DNA of 64,000 nt from Lutraria lutraria. Lineage: Eukaryota; Mollusca; Bivalvia; Venerida; Mactridae. Under the pieces are notes generated by a model, which saw only the letters and a list, made by a program, of their open reading frames with translations, made no database searches and was not told the DNA's origin. The stretch lies in assembly GCA_964023205.1 (NCBI GenBank), contig OZ026841.1, positions 27,914,399-27,978,398 of the forward strand. The letters are read 5' to 3'. Position numbers and translations under genes: made by a program. Below, in pieces: positions 54,610-64,000 of this stretch. Each line of letters starts with the position of its first letter. Position 1 is the first letter of the stretch.

Positions 54610-56024
54610 CAAGGGGTGATCATTAAATTTGTGGACAACCTTGCTGTTACTGTTATAATTCATTATATACTTATGAGATTTGTATATAAGGTTAATGAAC
54701 ATAAAAGGAAAAAAAAGTACAATTAATTTCCGCTAAAAGACTTTCATAAGCACGTGAAATCGATCACCATAGCAACAATAGTAAGCATAACCACCGCAGA
54801 TCAAAAAATTAATATTTAACCGCAAATCCAGCATTTACTGTAGCCTCAATTTGGCGTGAAACCCTGTCATTAATCAATGACGATAACGTCATATCATAAC
54901 GCCTTAGCTGCCTGATGTAAACAAAATTTGAACTTATTATTACGTAACAATGCTAATGTCAAGATACTGGGGTTCATCCGAAAAACAACGCCATGCGACG
55001 TCGGACGTCAATTTAGAACAAAGAGCAGTTATCAAATTTTGCATAAGACTTGAAATGACACTGACAGAAACTAAAGAAAAATTGGACAAAGTATCAGGAA
55101 AAGAGAATGTGTGTCGATCACTGGTGTGCAAGTGGCTCATAAAGATTCCATAAGGGACGTGATGAGGTTAAAAATGACAAAAGATATGGCTGACCGACAA
55201 CAAAACTTAGCAATGCTAACGTCAAGCTTGTTAAAGAAATCTTGGACATAGATAGGTGGACAACAATAAGTCAGATTAGTGAGCAGATTGATATAAGGTA
55301 TGGGCTGATTTATCAAATTTTAATGGTAGACTTGAATATCAGAAGTATAAGTGCAAGATGGGTCCCACGATTGTTGTCAAATGATGAAATGGAAGAGCTA
55401 TGATACTCAGTAAAACAATTCTGAGGCGATACAAACAGGAATGTTCTCGATACCTGAACAGGATTATAACCACTGATAAAACTTGATCGTATTACCATGA
55501 TCCGATGACCTAGAGAACAAACTTCTACACCAGGTAATGCCCAAAGTCACTAGGCACTAGACTCCCAGTAATCTACTTCTGTCCAGCTTGGTGCTGATAT
55601 CCTGAAACACCCGCCGTATTCACCAAATTTAGCGCCTTGTGGCATTCTCTGTTACGAATTTAAAATATTATTTGAAAGGCCGAAATTTCTCCAGCTTTGA
55701 AAGCTCCTGTCATGTGCAATGTCTTAATTTTACAAGAACACATTCAAACAGTGGGTCCATACACATGAACGTTGTGTGCAATTCAAGGGTGCGTTTCTTG
55801 ACAAATGTGACTTGACGTCATGGATAATGTTGTTTCGGCGGCGGTGGGATGCCAATGGTTCTACGAAAACATTTGTTATTTGAATAGTTATGGTGTTTTC
55901 GTTATAAAATTATACCATGATATGCAGTACACTTTTAGCTACTTCATTATTGTGTTAATTCTTACTTAAAATGTAGCATTTCTTTATACACGAGGTTTTC
56001 CACGAACTTAATGATCACCCCTTG
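54610..56024 (+). mobile_element. Mariner element nested in the LINE, TA TSD
   Basis: TIRs CAAGGGGTGATCATTAAATT and reversed CAAGGGGTGATCATTAAGTT, flanked by TA (54608-54609, 56025-56026). Length 1415 bp is normal for an autonomous mariner. Excising it rejoins the LINE frame VDLFYNSHI and SFTYLGV. Confidence 0.92.
54950..55870 (+). pseudogene. Mariner transposase remnant
   Basis: N-terminal LEQRAVIKFCIRLEMTLTET and KEKLDKVSGKENVCRSLVCK, KW then a shift (helix-turn-helix DNA-binding part), followed by VKEILDIDRWTTISQISEQI, RSISARWVPRLLSNDEMEEL, RIITTDKT around the first catalytic Asp (near 55460-55490), HPPYSPNLAPCGI with the usual third-Asp region altered (near 55607-55645) and THERCVQFKGAFLDKC near the C-terminus. 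The middle Asp block is largely lost. Multiple frameshifts and stops; inactive. Confidence 0.85.
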
Positions 56025-56603
56025 TATATATTACGCTTATAATGTTGTTAAATCATTTACTTATTTAGGTGTAAATTTGTCGTTTAACGGTGAGTTTTAC
56101 CAGGCACAGCATTCTCTTTCTAATTAAGCAAACAGAGCAATGTATTCACTTCTATCATTATTTGATACAATCTCGCTAAATATTTCATCAAAAATATAAT
56201 TATTTGATGCTATGGTAATGCCAATATTATGCTATGGTTCAGAAATTTGGGGTTTCCATAATACACCAGATATTGAAAAAAATTATTTGAAGTTCTTAAA
56301 ACAAATTCTTGGTGTCCATAATAAAACTACAAGCACTGCCACATTATGGTGAATTCGGGAAATATCCCATTGGAATTACAAGAAATATACGAATAATTAA
56401 ATACTGGTACAAAATTATGAAAAACCCAGATTCATTGAGGTTTAAATTAATGCATGCTACAAATTAATGGTATATTATATAATTCATGAGTATTTTGTGT
56501 ATTTGTTATCTAACCTAGAATTTGCTTTTTTATTTAATTTAAATGCTACTTCTTCACATATTAACTGTGTGAATTACAAGGTATTATTTTGATGTTAATA
56601 AGT

Positions 56604-56712
56604 AGGTGTTTTCATAATGGCCTTGTTATTGGGCTGAAGACTGCCATATTAGCCTAAAGCAGAAGGCTAATATGACTGTCTGAAGTCAATAACAATGTCA
56701 TTATGAAACACT
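56604..56712. mobile_element. Near-perfect hairpin MITE, 109 bp
   Basis: Left arm AGGTGTTTTCATAATGGCCT, TGTTATTGGGCTGAAGACTG, CCATATTAGCC pairs with right arm GGCTAATATGACTGTCTGAA, GTCAATAACAATGTCATTAT, GAAACACT across a 10-bp loop. The phrase TTTTCATAATGGCC recurs at about 56840. Inserted in LINE sequence. Confidence 0.8.
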
Positions 56713-57649
56713 TTTGACAATTTTATTAAATAACGCAAAGAATATAACAGCAATTTCATAATGGCTAAGCTGAACAGCCAATCAGAATGACCAAATCTCA
56801 TAATAACCGAGTTTTTTCTTAAAGGCTGTGTTTTTTCATAATGGCCGAGTTTTGTGTTAATAATTTCGCTTTCGCTGCGAGCTTCACATCTACCCTGTAT
56901 TTGAAGTGAAAACGCGCCTAATATTGAATACTAGTAGTTAATTAATAATGATCAGAATTTACAATCCTGGTTTGGTGAGCTAAATGTATTATCTAAATTG
57001 CCTTAATGTTGATTTTGTACAAAAAGATTATCTTAATTGTATTTCCATTGATTCACATAGAATAGCTTTAACTAAACTATGGTGTACAGCTCATAAACTT
57101 TCAGCAATTGAAGAAGGTAGAATTAGAAATATTGACAAAACCTGAGATTATGTAAATTGTGCAGAATGCTACAAATAGAAACTGGATATCATTTCCCTTA
57201 ATTCAACAAAAATTCATCAAGCGTTATTACTACACTTGGCCAAATTTGAATAAATTCCATAATCTAATGAATGTACAAAACTATTAAGAAATTAGCAGCC
57301 TTTGTTTATACAGCTACAACAATAAGGAATACATAATTATTTATCAAATCTTAACTAATTGTATTACATGTACTTAGTTAATACTTTAGTAATGTTATTT
57401 ACATATGAATCTTTATATACATATAATTATCTTATACAAAATTTAATATCAACTTAAATTATCATGTATGTCTTGTTCCACTTACGAGTATTTGCATGTA
57501 TAGTGCAATTTTATTAACCTGTCAAAGTTGAATAATTACACGGTTGATGAATGCGTTTATTTTTAGCTTCGATGGCATTTGACTTTCGTAAGTTATACGA
57601 TAATCTTCATAATACTGGTTGTGTTTATGTATAACAAATAATAACTGAC

Positions 57650-57722
57650 GATTGCGGGTTGTGTAGTGGTGAGGTAATATCAGGATTTGTAATGCAAAGG
57701 CCGTAAGATCGAACCCAGCTAA
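57650..57722 (+). repeat. tRNA-Thr-like sequence (tRNA pseudogene or SINE head)
   Basis: GTGTAGTGGTGAGGTAATAT resembles an A-box region, ATTTGTAAT places a TGT anticodon, and AAGATCGAACCC a B box. Stems are too damaged for a functional tRNA. No CCA-proximal st em or SINE body could be defined. Confidence 0.4.
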
Positions 57723-57779
57723 TAACACTTTTAATTTTCATAGTTTATATACTTTTTCAAAAGTTCTCTGTTAATTAGT

Positions 57780-57916
57780 AGATGGAAGTAAACTTTTCAG
57801 TTTTGCTGTAATTTATAATGTTTTTTTTTTGGGGGTGGGGGGGGGGGGGGTAAATTTTTCATTTCATCAACGTAAATTATTATTATTTGAAAATGTAAAA
57901 ACAAGGTTTAAAAGTA
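57780..57916. repeat. Poly-T/poly-G tract and flank
   Basis: T10 followed by a G-run broken by one T (about 57821-57851). Such tracts are prone to length errors in assemblies. Confidence 0.6.
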
Positions 57917-58084
57917 CAATCCAACCTGTCTTAAGCAGCCAGTCAAGGGAAATGACCGAATTGGCTGCCTAAGGCAGGTGACCACTTAACAGGTGTATAA
58001 CATCAGTACCATTATTTTCATAGGCCTCGGCCTTCCATATATATATAGCATGTTATCTTATCAACCATAACATCGCTGCTTTAC

Positions 58085-58270
58085 AGGTAAAAATTACCTG
58101 GCTAGTCACGTGGTTTGGGTATTATAAATACATTGAAAACCCGTGCTCAATCATAGTTATCTTAGCGAACGTCGCTGCTGGTCGAATTTTTACTTCGGGT
58201 AAGTTAGATCCCGTCTTTACTTTTTACACGTGGCAGTTTTTTGTCTAACGTTGTTAGACTTTACGGTCGT
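58085..58270 (+). promoter_or_regulatory. Possible promoter/terminal repeat of the DIRS element
   Basis: CACGTG (E-box-like) at about 58109, TATAAATA at about 58123, and about 30 bp on a CTCAATCATAG initiator-like sequence, upstream of the DIRS coding block. It is positioned as the left terminal repeat would be, but no matching right repeat survives. Confidence 0.3.
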
Positions 58271-58279
58271 TTAATTTGG

Positions 58280-60400
58280 AATTGTCGTTTAGATTTGAAT
58301 TTCGTTTTGTTCAGTTTTTGCACTGCTTTGCTTTTTATTTTATTTGTGTTTGCTATTTATTTTTTGTTAGTTTATTACATAGTTTTGAAGCATGGAAAGC
58401 TTTAACCAAAGACACATGGATTTTAGAGGCTATACAAGGATATAAGATATTTTTTTATGAAATACCCGTACAAAATAATTTTCCAAAACAATTAATTTTA
58501 ATGAGAAAGATGAAAGATTAGTTGATCAAGAAGTTAATGCTATGCTTGAAGAAGGTGCGATTTTTCATTCTCATCATGAGAAAGGCGAATACATATCAAA
58601 TATATTTATAGTACCTAAACCTAATGGTCAAGTTAGACCAGTGATTAATTTAAAACACCTAAACAAATTTGTGCATTATGAACATTTTAAACAAGAGACT
58701 TTTTCTTTTGTTTTAGATTTGATTCAAAAGAATGATTTCTTTACATCTTTGGACCTCAAGTCAGCTTATTTTTCTATACCCATTCATCCAGAGGCTAAAA
58801 CATATCTGAAATTTGTGTGGCAAGGGAATTTATTTTGTTTTCATTGCCTCCCTTTTGGACTATCTTCAGCACCTTTTGTATTCACTAAAGTTTTAAAACC
58901 TGTCTATGCTTTTTTCAGAATGTTAGCTATCAGGTGTAGCTATTACATTGATGATAGTATCAGTATGAATCAAGATTATTCCATATGTGCAAAAAATGCG
59001 AACATAATGTGTGATAAAATACAGTCATTAGGTTTTGTAATTAACAATGAAAAATCTGTTCTGGTGCCTACACAAAAAATTAAGTATTTCGGTTTTATTA
59101 TTGACTCAGTCTTATTTATGGTATTTTTGCTGGATGACAAAGTTGAAAAGATTATTAATTTAGCAACTAAATTGTTAGAACAAGTCAAAGTAAAAATCAG
59201 AGATTTAGCCTCTTTCATTGGTCTATTGATTAACGCTTTCCATGCTGTTCTAGAAGCTCCTTTGCACTACAGAAATCTTGAACGTCTTAAGACAGAGGAT
59301 TTAAAACAGTTTGACGATTTCAAGGCAACAATAAATCTTTCAATAAATGCTTTAGTTGAAATAAACTGGTGGATAAAAAATATCCATGTTAAAAATGGAA
59401 AGAAAATTAGACATGAACCAGTTGCATTATGGGTGCAGAGTGATGCATCAATGCAAGGCTGGGGTGCATTTGACGTTCAAGCTTCTTTACAGCTTCTTTA
59501 CGCATAGGGGGAAGATGGGATTCAATTGAATCTGTCAAGCATATCAATTATCTTGAATTACTGGCAATTTTCTTTGCCCTAAAGTCATTCTTTTCTGATG
59601 TAAAAGAAACTCATATAGGAATACAGTCTGATAACACTACTGCTATAGCTTACATTAACAACATGGGTGGTATGTGTTCTGTTGACATGGATTCTTTAGC
59701 TAAATCTATATGGGAATGGTGTTTAGAGAGAAATATTTTCATAACAGCATATCATTTGGCTTGTTCTTTTAATGTTGAAGCCGATTTAGCATCTCGTCAA
59801 TTTTCTGATACTACAGAATGGATGTTGAAAAAAGATATCTTTAAAAGGCTTACGCAACATTTTTTGTCACCAGACATAGATTTATTTGCATCACGCCTTA
59901 ATGCTCAATAAGATTGTTATGTAGCATGGGTCCCAGATCCTAGGGCATGGGCTATAAATGCTTTTTCTATGAATTGGGCTAATTTCACACCTTATTTGTT
60001 TCCCCCGTTCAAGTTGTTAGGTAGAGTACTGAATAAAGTAAGAGAAGAAAGAGTGGATAAAGCACTACTGGTTTGTCCCTTTTGGACCAATCAAACTTGG
60101 TTTCCACAATTTTTACAAAGTTTGATTTCTTTTCCTGTCAGATTGCCAAGACACACAGATTTGCTGTGCCTACCACACAATTCCAAAGTTCATCCCCTTG
60201 GAAAGCATCTTCATATGATTGGAGCAGTGATATCAGGGAATATCTCAAGAATCGAGGATTTTCAGAAGAAGCTTTCAACATCCTCTTCCAGAGTTGGCGA
60301 CCCGGAACAAGAAAACAGTATAATTCAGCCTGGAAAAAAATGGACTTTGTGGTGTTGTATCTGGGGTCATGATCCGATTTCACCGTCTGAAGTTGACATA
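58280..60400 (+). mobile_element. DIRS-type retrotransposon fragment, both ends missing
   Basis: Holds an RT, RNase H, a post-RNase H region and the start of a tyrosine recombinase in the order typical of DIRS1-like elements, which integrate by recombination rather than with an integrase. Gag and the catalytic recombinase domain are absent; sequence breaks off at a TATATA run near 60398. Confidence 0.85.
58388..60397 (+). pseudogene. DIRS polyprotein remnant: RT, RNase H, partial recombinase
   Basis: RT: WKALTKDTWILEAIQGYKI, SNIFIVPKPNGQVRPVINLK, FFTSLDLKSAYFSIPIHPEA, LPFGLSSAPFVFTKVLKPV and an intact catalytic YYIDD (58941-58955). RNase H: SDASMQGWGAF (near 59440), NYLELLAIFFALKSF, GIQSDNTTAIAYINNMGG, EADLASRQF. 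Post-RNase H: DLFASRLNAQ, AWAINAFSMNW, LVCPFWTNQTWFPQF. Recombinase start: REYLKNRGFSEEAFNILFQS, WRPGTRKQYNSAWKKMDFV, DPISPSEVDI. Lesions: frameshift near 58500, an 11-bp duplication AGCTTCTTTAC (59480-59501) that creates a stop, a TAA for a coding codon at 59909-59911, and frameshifts near 60140 and 60340. The RT block (321 codons) is otherwise unbroken, so the copy is relatively young. Confidence 0.88.
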
Positions 60401-60869
60401 ATATATATATATTTCGGCCTCTGGCCTTATTCCAATAATGACCTCCATCCTTCACAAGCAAGTGCTTGGATGGGGGTCCATTTTTCACTAATCTTTGTTT
60501 TATTAATACAGCTGTAGTGCTATACACTATGATTACCCAGTAAATATAATAATCAGTACATGTATCAACATTTAGTACAGAAAAATACAAAAGGAATAGA
60601 AATTAACAATTCATGTATTACATGTACTATTTATTTTAGTTTACCAACCAATCCAAAAATTAGGCAGACAACAGTATTTTCCCCTACATTTTACGTAAGA
60701 TATGTACATACGTCTACAGACTTTTTAATAGCAGACAATCGGACCGTAGAGCGGGCGTTTATTCATTATTATTATAATTAGTTTTATTCGGCGATGTTTC
60801 GACTTTATCCTTTAACATAGACAAAGCGAAAGTAGATTTTCGGAAAGTCGTTTGGTCATCTGGTAGATT
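60401..60869. other. Non-coding stretch with a strong hairpin
   Basis: 60441-60480 forms a hairpin (GACCTCCATCC pairing with GGATGGGGGTC, inner CAAGCA/TGCTTG). TTCGGCCTCTGGCCTTATTCC just before it recalls LINE 3' ends with GGCC phrases. Nothing else supported. Confidence 0.4.
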
Positions 60870-61460
60870 TAAAACAACTGTGATGTGTATGATCTTGAAA
60901 TTGAAAGAGTACGTTACGAAACTATTCCAAGACATGAACGTATATGTAAGCTATGTGGTTGCGGGGTGGAAAATGAAATACATTTTGTATTAGTGTGTCC
61001 AAGTTTGTCACAATTAAGATCTAAATATATTGCACCAAAATATTACAACAGAGTGTGTATGCAATCATTCAATATATTAATGAGCAACAGAAATGAAAAT
61101 ATTATAAAAAACCTTGCTATGTATGTTTACTACGGGTTTATTGAAAGGAAACGTATATTATCATCTACAAATTGACATTGAACATTTAGGTAATACTTGT
61201 ATAACTGAAATGTTTGTATCACATTGATGTAAATTAATATATATAAATGTAAGTGTGTGTATTTGTGTTCCAACTATGTTAAATTCATTTCTTGTTTTTC
61301 CCATCGATATACTATATATGTGTGTATGCATGTAAATTATGTTGCATTTATGTTTGTATCTTATATATGTAATGTATACAAGTACATAATTATGTGTCAA
61401 ATAATTTATGTTGATTTTGGGCCGTTGGCCACTATGTCAAATAAATATTGTCATTGTGTA
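60870..61460 (+). mobile_element. 3' fragment of a fourth LINE
   Basis: Carries the C-terminal knuckle and a 3' UTR ending GATTTTGGGCCGTTGGCCAC, then AATAAATATTG near 61440. It is heavily 5'-truncated; no TSD found. Confidence 0.75.
60879..61175 (+). pseudogene. LINE ORF2 C-terminal knuckle fragment
   Basis: The frame reads IERVRYETIPRHERICKLCG, CGVENEIHFVLVCPSLSQLR and continues to IERKRILSSTN and a TGA. The C-x2-C..H..C pattern (CKLC, HFVLVC) is the C-terminal knuckle seen at 21630 and 57130, here intact and in frame to its natural stop. Only the last ~95 residues remain, so no enzyme is encoded. Confidence 0.75.
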
Positions 61461-61880
61461 TTTAAGTGCTTTTGAATTAATAAGTGATTAAAATTTGCAT
61501 GTTGAATTTCCATTTCGGTTTACGATCATCACAAATTATAATGTCCCTTAATTCATTGATTACAACAATAGGTGTTATTTTCATTTGTCTTAGATTTAAT
61601 TTAATTGATGACAAACTTCTCAACACCTCACCTTTTTGATAATTACAGGATAATTTGTACTTTGCTTATATCAAAATACCAATCTAATTAAATAGAACTG
61701 TGGTCAACACGTTGTGTGTTGCATAGACGAAACATCGTATCTGATTGGATGCCCATAAATGGTGGAGTGTGTCTTTAATCTCCGCTAAATTGTGGGTCAA
61801 AGGTTATCAAAATTTAGCGGGTTTTTTTTGTGACATATTAAGTATTTCAGCAATGTTTATATTGAAATTTCGCGCTTGGC
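61461..61880. other. Unannotated stretch
   Basis: A small inverted repeat CCGCTAAATT / AATTTAGCGG lies at about 61782-61822. Nothing else is supported. Confidence 0.35.
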
Positions 61881-61884
61881 TGGT

Positions 61885-62060
61885 GACTGTTTAATGTGGA
61901 TCAAATATGGTATTTGGGATGAAATTAACTGGCCGCTGGCCGCTTAATGCGAATAAAATATGGTATTTGGGATGAAATTAACTGGCTGCTGGCCACGTTT
62001 GCCAGATGACCGTTTAATCCATGGTAAATATAGAATGAATTTTGTTGGGGGGAATGAAAC
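61885..62060. repeat. ~57-bp tandem repeat, about three units
   Basis: Two near-identical units with AATATGGTATTTGGGATGAA, ATTAACTGGCCGCTGGCC, and a third decayed unit (AATATAGAATGAATTTTG..GAAACTGGCC). Confidence 0.7.
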
Positions 62061-62177
62061 TGGCCGTTAAAAGGAGGTGACCACTGATTCCAGGTGACCG
62101 TAAGGCCAGGCTAGACTGTATACATCATAACACATTAACAACAGTCTATAACAATGTGTGATATACAAATATCAGTA

Positions 62178-63486
62178 CAGTCAAAACTCGTTATAGCGAA
62201 GTTCGTGGGACTTGCCAAAATACTTCGATATAAACGAACTTCGATATAGGAATTTCGATACCCGTGTTTACATTTTAGAGCTAAAGTCAGTGTGTCGTAA
62301 TAATAACGTAATCGTGTTATTTAGTGTACGGGATTGTAACGGGTTATAAGAATACGGCATTTATACCGGTACTTATACGGGTACTTTCTATATGAATGTA
62401 GGACAAAAGCTCCCCCGGACAAAAGCTCCCCCGTTCATTTTGATAGGGGCGGACAAAAGCTCTCCCATTGTTTTACTACCCCGGACAATTGCTCTCCCGT
62501 TATTTTTGCACCCCGGACAAAAGCTCCCCTGAACAAGAAAAATTCTGTCAAAGTTTCAAAGCATAAAAAATGTTCTTACCAACGAAAATACAGATTGTCT
62601 TGTTAACATTTTATTTAATAACAGGCATAACAAATATCAGTCAGTACATGGTGGTATAATAATCGTTTTTATTTAACGTGTAACAAACAAAATTAATTAG
62701 AGTATAGTATAGAGCCGACAAAGATAATAGACTAACACATAAGTGTATTGTTTGCAAGAGACGTTTCAATTAGCGTGAAACAATTATTAATTTAATTAAA
62801 GTATAGATTCAGGTCTTAAGTAGTCCGAAATAATCTGGATACATTTATTTTATATTTATTGACTGAATAACATGATCAGCGGGTGAGTTTCTGCCTGGGG
62901 GGGAGCTTTTGTCCGGGTGCAAAAATATCAGGAGAGCGATTGTCCGGGGTAGTAAAACAATGGGAGAGCTTTTGTCCGCTCCTATCAAAATGAACGGGGG
63001 AGCTTTTGTCCGGGGGAGCTTTTGTCCGGATTCCTTTCTATATATCTATTTTGCTATAAACATTTCAAATATGCATAAGATAGTTTTAAATGAGCGTATA
63101 GCAGCATTAATAACAATTCGTTTCATCAACGAAAAGTTTGTATCAGTTTTATAATCGTGAGAATGGACACTAACATGTTTATACAGCTGTCAATAATTAA
63201 ATATCGATTTTAAATTTGTGTTTGTTTGCGGAAAAGGTGCGAACATTTCTTTTGTAAGTTGGCGACATAATTGGTTCGACATAGATGGTCACTTTATAGT
63301 TGAAAATCTTTGGTTCGGACCGAAAATCTACTTCGATATATAAAAATATCGAGAACCACAAATTCGATATACGTGCGTTTTTTTAATATGTAATAAGAAG
63401 GATAAAAATCGGGACTTTATCTTTAGCCTACTTCGATATAAGCGGGATTTCGATATAAGCGATTTTGATATAACGAGTTTCGTCTG
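62178..63486. mobile_element. TA-flanked element with 'acttcgatata' subterminal arrays
   Basis: Left CAGTCAAAACTCGTTATAGC and reversed right CAGACGAAACTCGTTATATC, flanked by TA (62176-62177, 63487-63488). Both ends contain several ACTTCGATATA / TATATCGAAGT motifs (62221-62265; 63330-63470). Non-coding, pogo/Tigger-like ends. It is interrupted by the element at 62394-63033. Confidence 0.8.
62394..63033. mobile_element. Nested 640-bp long-TIR element with 10-bp TSD
   Basis: CTTTCTATAT is directly repeated at both borders (62384-62393, 63034-63043). TIRs of ~130 bp (GAATGTAGGACAAAAGCTCC against reversed GAATCCGGACAAAAGCTCCC) contain four GGACAAAAGCTCYCC or GGACAATTGCTCTCC boxes each, in mirrored order with matching spacers (GTTCATTTTGATAGG, ATTGTTTTACTACCCC). 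The ~370-bp centre is AT-rich and non-coding. Long TIRs and a 9-11 bp TSD are Mutator-like features. Confidence 0.88.
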
Positions 63487-63639
63487 TACTTCAGTACTTC
63501 ATACATGTCAAAAAGAGCTGCACAGTGGATGTTTAATGGTTTGTTTAAAGTTTATTTTAACTGCAAATGCACAAAAAAATTGGGAGACCACCATTCCTTT
63601 TCACCAATTGGAGTCGAGAAAAATATATGAAAAAAAATA

Positions 63640-63716
63640 TGTCCATGATTGGTCTCGAACTATCTATTCTTGTCCTACAGTACTTATCCTTTAACCTCAC
63701 GGCTATTGCTTCCCAT
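63640..63716 (-). repeat. tRNA-like sequence (pseudogene or SINE head)
   Basis: On the minus strand ATAGCCGTGAGGTTAAAGG resembles a Leu/Ser-type A box and ATAGTTCGAGACC a B box, about 45 bp apart as in tRNAs with a variable arm. Followed by an A-rich tract (TATTTTTTTTCATA reversed). Stems not convincing for a functional tRNA. Confidence 0.45.
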
Positions 63717-64000
63717 GCAATGCACAATGCGCTACATAATTTATAAACAAGCGAAACGAAACATACCCTTGCCATAGAGTAAACGGAAATTATGGACCAT
63801 AGTACGAAGATAAAAATAAACGCATTCAGCGTCCATGAAATTATTCAGCTTAGACAGGTTAATTAAATCGCACTATATATATTATTTAAACTTTTCTGCT
63901 GCAAATTTATGATTTATGTATGTTTACAATGTAATAGGTAATAAACCAATCCTGTATGTTTAGGCAATTCTTTTTTAATCACTATACCTTTTTTTAGGAA
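63717..64000. other. AT-rich non-coding end of window
   Basis: No supported feature. Confidence 0.4.

Larger units (their letters stand above)
53780..57290 (+). pseudogene. LINE RT and knuckle remnant
   Basis: Motifs in order: CKLFNQMFDNCIYPDSWTKG and VIIPVSEKGDNSDVNNYWGI (RT fingers), NILKLMYENVKLWVKVN, IKMGIKQGELLSPLLFVLFV (motif 4, near 54320), then LLFADNTALFAYSKEDLQLL, where the catalytic FADD is FADN (54436-54447). After the mariner: VKSFTYLGVNLSFNGEFYQA, MVMPILCYGSEIWGFHNTPD and FLKQILGV. After the second insert: GRIRNIDKTLRLCKLCRMLQ, with half of the zinc knuckle (near 57115-57180). Many stops and frameshifts. Function, when intact, was target-primed reverse transcription. Confidence 0.8.
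53770..57440 (+). mobile_element. Third LINE (CR1/L2/Jockey-group-like), interrupted twice
   Basis: A more decayed relative of the 18275-22055 LINE. Its coding remnant is interrupted by a mariner (54610-56024) and by a ~500-bp AT-rich and hairpin-bearing insertion (about 56465-56940). No TSD or clear 5' end. Confidence 0.8.
57917..62118. mobile_element. Possible pogo-type shell enclosing retroelement insertions
   Basis: Left TA/CAATCCAACCTGTCTTAAGC and reversed right TA/CAGTCTAGCCTGGCCTTACG are diverged versions of the CAGT..AACCTGTC end seen at 26909. GGTGACC/GGTCACC motifs occur near both (57980, 62085-62100), and TA flanks both. Between them lie a DIRS block and a LINE tail. The match between ends is weak, so they may be independent fragments. 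Confidence 0.35.

Noticed and set aside
57650..57722. Functional tRNA-Thr gene
   Set aside because: A box and stems too degraded; kept only as a tRNA-like sequence.
61257..61475. ORFs on both strands in the LINE 3' UTR
   Set aside because: ATGTATGT-rich low-complexity 3' UTR; peptides are Tyr/Met/Cys-rich noise.
1..64000. CRISPR arrays, bacterial operons, phage or plasmid features
   Set aside because: Tandem repeats here have long periods without unique spacers, and all recognisable genes are eukaryotic transposon or splice-bounded sequences.

Overview
This window reads as non-coding DNA from a large, AT-rich, repeat-dense animal genome, most likely a marine bivalve mollusc. That is inferred from the mix of repeats: a tRNA-derived SINE resembling the molluscan RUDI/V-SINE type, long arrays of 'gaccttgacctt' and 'gacctagtttttgacc' units, L1/Tx1-like and CR1/L2/Jockey-group LINEs, a DIRS-type tyrosine-recombinase retrotransposon, pogo/Tigger and mariner transposases, and dozens of small inverted-repeat elements. 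There are no bacterial-style genes, operons or CRISPR arrays. No intact long host gene is visible; nearly every long open frame is a piece of a decayed transposon.

Layout. 1-3.7 kb: candidate host exons on + (506-569, 2199-2272), a SINE and MITEs. 3.6-9.3 kb: three small exon candidates of one minus-strand gene (3612-3736, 7908-7957, 9199-9243) whose splice phases agree, interrupted by a 5'-truncated L1/Tx1-like LINE with its target-site duplication (4356-6603) and by a 1.18-kb palindromic TTAA element (7963-9141) that sits at a splice acceptor. 9.4-13 kb: composite molluscan repeats, one holding a mariner (10020-10930). 14.5-15.05 kb: a decayed C2H2 zinc-finger exon. 16-17.6 kb: MITEs and two tRNA-derived SINE-like units. 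18.2-22.05 kb: a nearly full but frameshifted LINE. 22-29 kb: satellite-like arrays, two MITEs and a convincing 120-bp exon candidate (25871-25990). 29.3-33.8 kb: a minus-strand relative of the first LINE, with exact TSDs, large internal deletions and a 2.27-kb DNA element inserted in it. 34-42.3 kb: nested MITEs, a decayed Tigger transposase (40.1-41.1 kb) possibly lying inside a 4.5-kb element, a hAT MITE with perfect 8-bp TSDs, and an exon-like remnant (41508-41806). 42.5-46.5 kb: two nested TIR elements, the inner one carrying a possible two-exon microgene. 47-52 kb: satellites, MITEs and a second tyrosine-recombinase retroelement relic. 52.7-53.55 kb: exon candidates ending in a BEN-like domain. 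53.8-57.4 kb: a third LINE split by a mariner and a hairpin MITE. 57.9-62.1 kb: a possible pogo-type shell containing a DIRS RT/RNase H block and another LINE tail. 62.2-63.5 kb: a TA-flanked element containing a 640-bp long-TIR element with 10-bp TSDs.

The window is best read as transposon stratigraphy: at least seven independent 'element inside element' events can be ordered from target-site duplications and interrupted reading frames. Host gene calls are tentative, because they rest on splice-site consensus, open frame and phase matching only.
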